Shown here: in pieces, positions 1-8,659 of the stretch
How the letters are laid out: each line of letters starts with the position of its first letter
Position numbering within the stretch: position 1 is the first letter of the stretch
Assembly (NCBI GenBank): GCA_003427395.1
Contig: BFEA01000069.1
Location: 2,200,052 to 2,244,601, forward strand
Reading direction: 5' to 3'
Length of the DNA stretch: 44,550 nt
DNA from: Chara braunii
Lineage: Eukaryota > Streptophyta > Charophyceae > Charales > Characeae
Position numbers and translations under genes: made by a program
The notes under the pieces: model-generated
What the model was told of the DNA's origin: nothing
Seen by the model: only the letters and a program-made list of their open reading frames with translations
Database searches by the model: none

Positions 1-1066
1 CACACATACCCCAAGATCACTTACTGAAATCACCTACCTTCACTATCCACTATCTTACCCACTCAATACACCTCATTGATACCCCCCACCTGACCACGAC
101 AAATCAACACACACTCCTATACCCGCACACATACCCCGCTCGCAGTCCCTTCTCGTCCCACCCCCCTCCCTCATCCCACTACCCCACACAACACCATGGG
201 GATACTCGGTACTGGACGCAATCCAACTCCGATCCCACACATGCGGTTGTACATATACCCTAAAATACCACCTTTGCATCCATCTCTTCACCTGAGCTCT
301 ACCGATCCTCTCTCTCTCCCCTGCTGCAGTACTCTCTTCCTTTCCACTCTCTACTGCAGTACTCTCCTCACTTCTACTCTCCTCACGCTACAGCGGTGCA
401 ATTGCGTGGCATACCAACCACCCTATCCCGATGGCAGGTGAAGCACTGTTGCGCTCTACCCACATACGCCATAACCAGCTCTCTTCACGCGAGCTGTTGC
501 GAGTGGGCATCCTGTGAACGGCAGACCACATCCACCCCACGGTGGATCTCCCGTGCGATTGTGAGTGGCATTACCGAGGTTCGCTATGATGGCACAAGTC
601 AGGGACAGTCTCCCATATGCTGACATCGCGGAACACATGGTAAGATAAGCTTCATAGCTCAACTCTTGCATGCTTCCTCCAAGCCCCCTCCTTCACCCCC
701 ACCTGGGAGCCAGAGGATAACCACCCTCTGATGAGCCTAGCGGCGACAACCGCTTTAGGGGATGCGCCACCCCTCCACCATTGGCAAAATTGCCAATGTA
801 TGATGGTCATACCATCTTTGCTCTCCCCTCCCCCCTCCCTCCTCCCCCCTCTATCTTCTATAAACTCCCATTTCCTTCTCTCTATATCTCTCTCTCTCTT
901 CCCCACTTCTCCTCCCGATCTTGTGCCTAATCTCCATCTTTGCAGGAAGTGGATATGACGCACTCATGGGTGAATGGCATATTGAACACAATAAAGCGAT
1001 CATACATGAAGATGAGAACAGGTATGGATTCCCGTGCCGCGGGTTGCTATAATAGCTTTTTGCTTG

Positions 1067-1068
<2 letters not shown>
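1..1068. other. Gene-free C/T-rich stretch
   Basis: The first kilobase is rich in short pyrimidine runs, including long CT/CCT tracts around 290-390 and 820-910. Short open frames exist on both strands but none has a recognisable domain or a balanced amino-acid composition. I see no RNA gene or promoter that I could defend. Confidence 0.5.
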
Positions 1069-1135
<67 letters not shown>

Positions 1136-1149
1136 AATCAATCAATCAG

Positions 1150-1194
<45 letters not shown>

Positions 1195-1288
1195 TTGATT
1201 GATTGATTGATTGATTGATTGCGATTAGTTCGTTGATTTACTTATTGACTGATTGATTGATTCATTCATTCATTGAATAATTGATTAT
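1069..1288. repeat. (CA)n followed by an inverted (CAAT)n/(GATT)n tetranucleotide tract
   Basis: A pure CA repeat of about 32 units runs from 1069 to 1132. It passes directly into about 15 CAAT units (1131-1193), which switch at 1194 to GATTGATT units up to about 1222 and then degenerate to about 1288. Because GATT/ATTG is the complement of CAAT, the two halves form a long inverted repeat with almost no loop and could fold into a hairpin. It ends close to a short GTGTGT tract at about 1290-1305. Confidence 0.9.
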
Positions 1289-2781
1289 GTGTGCGTGTGT
1301 GTGTGTCTAGGCCAGTGTTTTGCCACCGGTCCAACAAACCAAAAATATGGAAAAAAAAAATCATCACCAGTTTTATTATTATTATTATTATTTTATTTCC
1401 ATTTTCATTTTTTATTTTTTTCCTTCTAGTGGATGTCACAAAAAATTATTAAAAAATCATAGGCGTGTAGAGTTTTTTTTAATCTACACGCCCATTTTTT
1501 TATTTATTTTTTTCGCCAATTTTTTGGGCCCGAAAAAACTCTCGGGGTTTCATGCCCCCACTTGGCTGCGGGTGGTCGGCCGCCGCGGGTGGGATCCAGA
1601 CCGTGGGCGGTAAAATGGCCCTCGGTGGGTGATACATAGCCCATCACCCATTGGTAAGCCCAGACCTATAATCCAAGGTCTTCACCGATCATCCTGATGA
1701 ATCAGAGAGGACACAAGCCCAATGGCATCTGAACCACAGCCCTGAGGTATTGTCCTCAAACTGGCCAGCCCGCCGCCCGGGGTAATTCAGAGTCATTGTT
1801 ACTCAGCTGATTCCACTACTAGGAGTCAGGATCCACACGTAAGAGCCACTAGCGGGGGTGTAGACTTGGTTCACATCCCATTAGCGAGGTTTTCGACTTG
1901 GTTTAAACCACCAGTACAAAGCCATACATCAGCTGCGGGCCCCTCACCACGAGCTTGGGAGGCCTGAAACACAACGCTAGGCCCTTGGCCAATGGCCATT
2001 GATGACCTTCATTGATGGCACGACGGCCCGACTTTTTCGGAGTAGGTGACGAACAATTTCTCCGCAAGGCTGGGGCCATGTACTAGCAGTTTAAGTCCCA
2101 CTGGACGGGTTTTAGGCTCCATTTTGAGTACGAACCTGTTCCTGTCATCCGATCTGAAAATCTCACAGTCGTACAGTAACTGTGTTCACTTTCAATACAA
2201 CTTCCTATCTGAACTCAGGTTTGCTTATAAACAGCTCATGGGTGTACCATTCAGCCAAATGGGCTCAGTTAAGCCGCCGATTTGTCTTTGGTCAGACACT
2301 TTTTAGAGGATATAGCTGCTATTATAGCAGGAACACCTGTAGATCAGAGCCTAGAAACAGCAATAGGGTCTGCAGTGTGATGCCCAACCTCACGCCCAAC
2401 ACGATTTCTTGATCGGAGTGGGAGCGGACCCAGAAGTTGCGCAAAAAGGGGGTGTGCCAAGGATTTAAGGAGAGTGGGGTGGAGTCCCAGATCGGAACTG
2501 GGATCTCATGTGTCGAGGTTCCAAGGACTGAAAGGACGCTCCGCTCATGGCTTCCATTGGCTGGGTACTCAGGATGGTCGGGTTTGGCATCTAGAAGGTC
2601 CACAGATCTCAGAGTTTGGCGCGGATGGTCTCAATCGCTGGCTGTGTGTAGGCCAGTAGGGGGCCAATGCACTTCAGAGGGTAACAGTTTGACCGAATTC
2701 CATGCTAACAATTTACCATAACGCCATCATGTTCATACTCATACAGAAGTATATCCATATTGCACCTCAGACATGGACTCT
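1289..2781. other. Gene-free stretch, no recognised element
   Basis: A short (ATT)n tract lies near 1373-1394 and an A/T-rich patch at 1440-1520. From 1540 the base composition becomes balanced and looks like an old, non-repetitive insertion or an LTR-like sequence, but I find no paired copy, primer-binding site or polypurine tract. Short open frames at 2046-2721 on both strands show no domain. Confidence 0.4.
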
Positions 2782-2883
2782 GTTGACGCGCGTTCATTAA
2801 ACACGCGTTTCACGTTCAGCATTTGAACGCGTTGAACGCACGTTCATTGAACGCCGCTAAACGCGTTGAACGCGTTTGCGCAG
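2782..2883. repeat. Cluster of AACGCG / CGTTCATTGAACG short repeats
   Basis: About 100 bp are built from variants of AACGCGTTGAACGC and CGTTCATTGAACGC. The words AACGCGTT and GAACG...CGTTC are self-complementary, so many small overlapping palindromes result. A short GT-rich tract (2908-2942) follows. I know of no specific protein that binds this array. Confidence 0.7.
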
Positions 2884-4593
2884 GGCGCATGGGTGTGGGC
2901 TGGGGGTCGTGTGTGTGTGTATGTCTGTTTGTGTGTGTGTGTGGAGAGTATATAAATATCACCCCAACGACCAAGGTTCACATCAGACAGGCCTCTACCG
3001 TACTCCACGTAGCATGACATCTTATGAAACCACACAATCCTAGAGATAGACATTTCACCAAAGAGCGCGTTTTAAAAAAAAACAGAACACGAACAAATAG
3101 GCACTAAGATCATCAGGTAGGGGGAGGGGGGTCACCATTCATTGTAACTAGAGAGGGTAGCGACGAAAAACATTACGAACGTGCTCCAATAGAGATAAAT
3201 GGTGTTTCAATTACGGAAGGCAAAACCGAAACATTCTTTTCACAGACATTTCATTCGAGAATACGAATCGGATTATGGTAGAATTAATCCCAAAAGGAAA
3301 TATTCATCGTAAACACTCATAGAGCTTGTTGCCACGAAAAACACTTCAGAAAATCGAATAAGATCGCCAAGAACAACCGTCCCATAAATTCCTCAGAGAA
3401 CGCTAAGTGAAGATACCCTCGTTCGTGAGAACTCGTAATTACCAAACCAATCCCATTACCAATCAACACAAAGCTTCGGTAGGAAGATTCCTCTCAAACT
3501 CCTAGGGGCTATTTACACACGAACCATGCACAGTGGTAGGAGTTTAAAACGCTTGGAGCAGGAATTTATTCCACGTAATCACAGACTCTACCGAAATGCC
3601 AACATCGCAGAGTGTCACTTCTCCATCCCAAAGTTGCCCATCCACTACAATCGTCGTCACTCCGCGTTACGTCAACACCCAAATGCTACCACCATCTATC
3701 TTACAAGCCCATCCTATCTGGCTCCATTTGGGGTGGGGGGGCCATCAAAATACAGATGGCACGTTTATGTACAGGTATGAACATGACAGTTACCCCATCC
3801 ATGAACACCTATTACTGCTCCCTCATAAGTCTCAGAAACGCTTGGATCACCCACTTGAGTAACTCAACAACCACACGAGTCATCCCGCACTCATTCCGCA
3901 CATCATCATTCCCTAATCGATGTGATCAGTAACTCACGAGATCGCGTCTCGATTCCAGAAAAGCAAGGTATGCTACTAAGAGAACAGTGACGCATGCTGA
4001 GATCGCGAGGGCGAAATCCGTGTCCGTGGTGTGGAGCTCCAGGTCAGCCACTAGGTCATGCTTGCTTCCTCGATTATATCTTCAATCTCTTCACAGGCCT
4101 ACCTAGCAATTCCTAGGTTAGCATGACACATCAAGACAAACATCAAGCAAGAACGGGAAGGAACAGGGGTGAGTTCTATCAAAAACATATGCAACAAACG
4201 TTTATGGGATACATGAGACTGGTGTGAATTCTCACGAGCTATTCCCTAGGACCAATTCATCATGACAACCACAAACAGGGTAGATGATAAGTCCAGATAG
4301 GAAAGGGGGGTGTATTGGGTAGGGAGTAGTGGCTAATAGTCCCTAAAGCAAGCTTTTGGCTGCTGGCCACTGAACAGCTCATCAGAGGGGATGAAAGTAG
4401 CACAATCACCCATATTCGCTAGTCATAGTTGTAGATTCACACCTTCATAGAGTGGAGGTCGTGGAGGGGAGGAGGGGGAGAAACCGGGCACGTCATTGGA
4501 ACGTGGACATTTACCGAGCTAGATTGCGAAGTTTGGAGGACTTTGAGTTCCTCGGCGTCCAACATCTCATCACCCGTTGGGAGAAGATCCACC
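2884..4593. other. Gene-free stretch
   Basis: After the GT tract at 2908-2942 the sequence is of mixed composition with no long frame that has protein-like composition. The overlapping frames at 3526-3932 are in three registers and have no recognisable domain. No repeat or RNA was identified. Confidence 0.4.
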
Positions 4594-4686
4594 ATGGTTT
4601 TCAATGGGGCGCTCGAAGAAAAGAATGCGCGACTGCAGCAGATGGAAAAGCTGAAGACGACGCAGCTTCGTCGGGAGAAAGCATAA
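4594..4686 (+). CDS. Possible 30-residue coiled-coil ORF fragment
   Basis: A short frame starts at an ATG in the context CCACCATGG and ends at TAA. It encodes a charged Leu/Gln/Lys/Arg/Glu-rich helix (GALEEKNARLQQMEKL...) that looks like the end of a coiled coil. The same frame stays open upstream to about 4432 without another ATG. The composition would suit the tail of a retrotransposon Gag-like or other repeated protein, but this is inference from composition alone. It is too short to be confident that it is translated. Confidence 0.22.
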   Translation: MVFNGALEEKNARLQQMEKLKTTQLRREKA

Positions 4687-4689
4687 GTG

Positions 4690-5180
4690 TTCTACCGACG
4701 GGTTGGCGTTGCGGTGGTTCCACCGTATCAAAATCAGAGGAGTAACGAGTTGTCATTGAATGCTTAAATAGTCGGGAATCGCGGAAGTCCGCTACCCACT
4801 AGCTGCTAACGAATTTGGTTCCGGCCTATGACTACCAGGTAGGTCTCGGGAGGGCTACCCTTTCGACCGACCTCGTAGGGTTCAGGGCCTGCAACCATCT
4901 CGGGACCAGTGTAGGGGTATAGCAAATTTGTGGAAGGGCGAATTTGAAGAGGGATTATTACGGGGGGGTTTCTATTTTCCGAAAAACCCCACACTAATAA
5001 CCTGGACGAGGATTTCTTCCTAAAAAAATCTTTCTTTTCATAACCCGTATATTTTAAAAAACTTTTCCTTTAAGAGTAGAAACCTTTTTATGAATTTTTT
5101 GGAGAAAAATAAAGAAATTAGAAAATTGTTTTTCAAGGTAGGCCAAAAAAAATCAAGGATTTTTTTTTTACCTGAGGCCC
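4690..5180. other. Gene-free stretch
   Basis: No open frame with a recognisable domain is present. The segment 5020-5170 is A/T-rich with T and A homopolymers. It ends at a GT microsatellite. Confidence 0.4.
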
Positions 5181-5181
5181 T

Positions 5182-5233
<52 letters not shown>
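5181..5233. repeat. (TG)n microsatellite
   Basis: An almost pure TG repeat of about 25 units. It creates artefactual Val-Cys and Thr-His open frames on the two strands. Confidence 0.95.
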
Positions 5234-5336
5234 CGCACCCCTTTCCCACCAGTCGGAACCTGGGGAAGGGGGGCCAGAGCAGTACCTGGCCCCCCTTATA
5301 TAGGGACAGGTATCCGCTGGTCAACCACACACTTCA

Positions 5337-5735
5337 TCACCCACCACATACATATCGAGGGAAGATAGTCATATGGCAAGTGCTCACCATTAATCGCTGC
5401 TTGGTCTCCACGATATTCGAACAGAAGGGCTGGAATGAAGATGGATTGTCAAGGACTTGGCACACCGACCTCAAACATTTTCTTTTCTCAAACCCATTCC
5501 CTAACATAGTCTCGAAAATTAGGAGGATCTCATTCGCCGCGTCCATAGGCGAGTTGCATATGGACATGACAAGGGCGACTTGCCCGATCATGAGGTTGAT
5601 AGACTGGTTAATCGGTCTGTTCGAATCCATCCTGATGTATTTTATAACAGGGAACGGGAGGTTCCTAGTCTTATCGAATTTAGTTGTACGGAACCTCCCA
5701 GAAGCCTCACAAAGCACCGAGACATCATGATCAGT
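5337..5735 (-). pseudogene. Reverse transcriptase C-terminal fragment (Penelope-like)
   Basis: The minus strand encodes about 126 residues with the pattern seen downstream of the catalytic YxDD box in Penelope-type and related reverse transcriptases: a KFDKTRNLPFPVIKY segment (family consensus roughly yDKRddfpF.v.ry), then SNRP, a helical stretch, and a later NGFEKRKC. No motif A, B or C is present, so only the 3' part of the reverse-transcriptase frame remains. Reading upstream, the frame stays open through DHDVSVLCEASG to about 5735 and runs straight into repeat copy 1. The core motifs of a similar reverse transcriptase lie at 37.5-38.2 kb on the same strand. The plus-strand frame over this interval begins in the TG repeat and is a shadow. 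The assignment rests on pattern recognition of one region only. Confidence 0.5.
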
Positions 5736-5936
5736 AAGTGATTGCCTTGAATCTCCAGTTTAGATTCAATTTATGGCCTCTCAATTGCATTCTTCGGGTT
5801 CCTAAGTTCCATTCAGGTCCAAAATATAACGATTTTAACATGAAATTAATAGCGTGCGAGTACCAATTTAAAGATAATGTCCTATTTTAACGAATCTGAA
5901 GGACCTGAGAAGTGCAATGGAATCCACACTTAATCC
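5723..5936. repeat. Repeat family R1, copy 1 (direct)
   Basis: The unit starts with CATCATGATCAGTAAGTGAT and contains TAATAGCGTGCGAGTACC. It finishes with a TGTCCTATTTTAACGAAT stretch and AAGGACCTG. It abuts the reverse-transcriptase fragment at its left end. Copies 2 to 4 follow within 1 kb. Confidence 0.85.
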
Positions 5937-6237
5937 ATCATGATCAGTAAGTGATTGCCTTGAATCTCCAGTTTAGATTCAATTTATGGCCTCTCAATTG
6001 CATTTTTCAGGTTCCTAAGTTCCATTCAGGTCCAAAATATAGCGATTTTAACATGAAATAAATAGCGTGCGAGTACCAATTTAAATATAATGTTCTCGCA
6101 CGCTATTAATTTCATGTTAAAATCGCTATATTTTGGACCTGAATGGAACTTAGGAACCCGAAGAATGCAATTAAGAGGTCATAAATTGAATCTAAACTGG
6201 AGATTCAAGGCAATCACTTACTGATCATGATGGATTA
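5932..6237. repeat. Repeat R1 copies 2 and 3: 142-bp inverted repeat with 21-nt loop
   Basis: Copy 2 (5932-6073, direct) and copy 3 (6095-6237, inverted) are almost identical over their whole length and are separated by only 21 nt (6074-6094). This makes a palindrome of about 300 bp that would fold into a stem of roughly 142 bp as single-stranded DNA or RNA. The few mismatches (for example AAATAAATAGCG against AATTAATAGCG) suggest a recent origin or ongoing homogenisation. Confidence 0.9.
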
Positions 6238-6551
6238 AATGTGGATGGAACCCATAGTCACTGTACTTAAACCGTAATCTCGTTTGTCGTGTGATTCGTT
6301 TGTCCTGTGATTCGTTAAAGTTTGTCGTGATTATTATACATTTAATAGAGTTAAAGCAAAAATTATCGAAGTGCGAGTAACCCATACTAGACTATTAGTA
6401 CTTAAACCATCCGTGTGCTTGCCGTAAATGTCCCACTTCGATTGAGTTTCAATAAATTAAGGGAAGTCACAATGTCATCTGAAAGAGGTCCGACTCAATG
6501 CTGACACAAAATTGAGGAAGGTGTAAAGAAATCGAGAGTTCAACAGTTTAT

Positions 6552-6740
6552 GTTAATCCATCATGATCAGTAAGTGATTTCCTTGAATCTCCAGTTTAGA
6601 TTCAATTTATGGCCTCTCAATTGCATTCTTCGGGTTTCTAAGTTTCATTCAGGTCCAAAATATAGCGATTTTAAGATGAAATTAATAGCGTGCGAGTAAT
6701 GTCTTATTTTAACGAATTTGAAGGACCTGGGAAGAGCTTG
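6552..6740. repeat. Repeat family R1, copy 4 (direct)
   Basis: A fourth copy begins with TAATCCATCATGATCAG and follows the same order to TAATAGCGTGCGAG. It lacks the short TACCAATTTAAAGA segment of copy 1 before continuing with ATGTCTTATTTTAACGAAT and AAGGACCTG. Confidence 0.85.
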
Positions 6741-7316
6741 TTTGGACTCAAAACCCGCACTTCGATAATTTATGTACTACATACTTATTAAAAGACGTGA
6801 CACTCAGTCTGTTCGGTGTGATTTAAGGATGGATTCCAACACTGTGACACTTCGACAATTTTAGACTCTATCACACTTCGACAATTTATGTGACTTTCAA
6901 GACGAAACTGACATGTCATTGTCGTACATTGAAATGCACTTGAATCAGACGTACTACACATGATATTGTGTGAAGGCGAAACTAGATGGTTTATGTATGG
7001 ATTCCGGCGCAATTTGACAAAAAATCATAAACCGATATGACATTGTCATATGAAACTGAAATTCACGTGAGTACCATGGATTCTGTCTCACTTCAAGAAA
7101 TGTCGTACCCATGAAAAATTAAAAGTCAAAAATTGTATCGGTAGTTAAAGTTCAAAATTGTACCGATACGTGCAAGAAATCGCAAATGCAAGATTGAAGT
7201 ATGTCTACATTAAACGCTACAAGCCAATTGTACACTGAACTACGTCTAAAGTAAACGCTACGAGCCGCAACAATGTAAACTTTCTAAAACGCTATCATTT
7301 ACAAAATTTGAAGTTC
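6741..7316. other. Gene-free A/T-rich stretch
   Basis: An A/T-rich interval with recurring short phrases such as ACACTTCGACAATTTATG (near 6850-6895) and AAAATTGTAYCGATA (near 7130-7170). It lies just downstream of the stop codon of copy A and could include its 3' end, but no clear polyadenylation arrangement is defined. Confidence 0.4.
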
Positions 7317-8219
7317 CTACCGATGTCCCCGCGTCCCTTTAGAACCAAACCCGTATAAGGCATTCATAGACGACCCCAAAACAAGGGTTTGTGGCTGTCC
7401 CTTCGTCGCCACCCTCGAGAACACCGAAATGTACTTCATCCTTACAAACCTACAGGCACCTGCCAAGGACTTACCGATGGCGTCACGCACACAACATGTC
7501 ACTTGCTCTACCTCATGCCACTTTTGAACCTCATCAATTCGACTGGCAATCTCCAAATCGGATTGTCCGTTCTCGTACAGAAGGCGCAAATTCCCCATGT
7601 TGCGACCATAGATTCTAAGGTGGTTGTAAGAAACTAGCACTACAGCGTCTACCAAAGTCCGCTTTCGGTTTGAACATGCCACACACAACACTCTGCAGAA
7701 GTCGGAACCGGCCGTAGACAACCGTATGCAACAATATGACACTTCTTTTGGCTGTAATCCGGCACCGCGCAGTGGATATACTTCCAAAAATGGATTGTAG
7801 GATGCACAGTCCAACAACTCTTGTTTCAAGTCTGCAGGCCACACCCGAGGTGACCTCGTTACGTTGTCCAGGCGAAGGTAAAACCAGTTATTCTCTTCCT
7901 GCCTGAGCTCGGCACGCAGGGACGGAAGTTGCCTGACACCAATGGCATAATGAGGTACTTTGATCAGACTTTCCCACTCCATCGCGGAAGCAAATTTATA
8001 GTCCTTATGCCATGGGCATTTCCTTGCCAAGATGGCTCTATCCCATTCTGCCTCGGATCACGCATCGATAGGCTTGTCAAAGAAGGGGAGGACGGTCATC
8101 CACGGGTCGTTTTCGGTATCGTCTCCCGAACCACGGAATCCACATGCATAAGGGTGAATGGGACATGCATAATCATGTCGATGGTCCATGACTCCTGTCG
8201 CACTCCCTACACAAGACAT
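7317..8219 (-). pseudogene. Unknown conserved protein family, copy A (one in-frame TGA)
   Basis: The family is not recognised. The frame reads from an ATG at 8219 (or the last exon from 8206) to a stop at 7317. It is interrupted once by TGA at 8058-8060. Copy B at 21,617-22,527 has TGG (Trp) at the aligned position, so the break looks like a G-to-A nonsense change. Shared blocks with copy B, in order: DPWM; CPW..YKFA; QEL.DCA...FLE.YPL; SYCC.RL...GSDF.RVLCVA.SN; LVDAVVLVS; a FVRMKY.SVFS block; and a C-terminal SSMNALYGFGS. A potential 3' splice site (TGTGTAG|GG) occurs at the same codon in both copies, so the visible part is probably the last exon. It is rich in conserved Cys, Ser and Arg, and I see no signal peptide or membrane segment. 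It lies about 450 bp downstream of the DUF7869-type gene on the same strand. Confidence 0.65.
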
Positions 8220-8659
8220 GAAATGCAAACATAAATGAAAATGAAATATCGAAATAGTAGAAAAATCGCCTTCATGATGAACTTAACTTCGGAAATTGTT
8301 GAACCATCACCAACCATCTTAAAAAATTAAACCGTAGACCGTGGACAAAATTCACTATGCAAAATCATTGCAAAAATAATATGCTCCATTCTGAATTCTC
8401 GTCCCTTCAAATAGTTATTTTACAAAAATCTCACTCCCCCACTCTATCAGGCGGACGTGCACTAATCGCTCTTGTCCCCTCCATCTACACTCCCTCCACC
8501 AGATGAACCTTCACCACATGGACCTTCACCAGATGGACTCAGATCCAGAAGTGCAGCTTCAGCATTCAGTCGAATACTGGAAGGAATGACAAGTCAAGTC
8601 GTGAATGGTCTTGTACCACGGACCGGTCTCTCCCAACCAAAAGCGATCGAGTCAGCATC
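8220..8659. other. Spacer between the DUF7869-type gene and copy A
   Basis: A/T-rich interval between two minus-strand genes. It could hold the 3' end of the upstream gene and the intron or promoter of copy A. No decisive signal beyond the splice-like TGTGTAG next to copy A was found. Confidence 0.35.

Noticed and set aside
1690-1720. CTGATGA-containing sequence as a hammerhead ribozyme core
   Set aside because: Penelope-like elements can carry hammerhead ribozymes, so I looked for CTGATGA...GAAA. Candidates at about 1,694, 4,380 (minus), 15,370 (minus) and 18,586 lack a proper stem II next to GAAA.
1540-2050. LTR-like segment
   Set aside because: It looks like a solo LTR by composition, but there is no second copy, primer-binding site, TG...CA ends or flanking duplication that I can define.
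5182-5730. 182-codon plus-strand frame starting in a TG repeat
   Set aside because: The minus-strand reading matches the post-YxDD region of reverse transcriptases; the plus frame starts inside a microsatellite.
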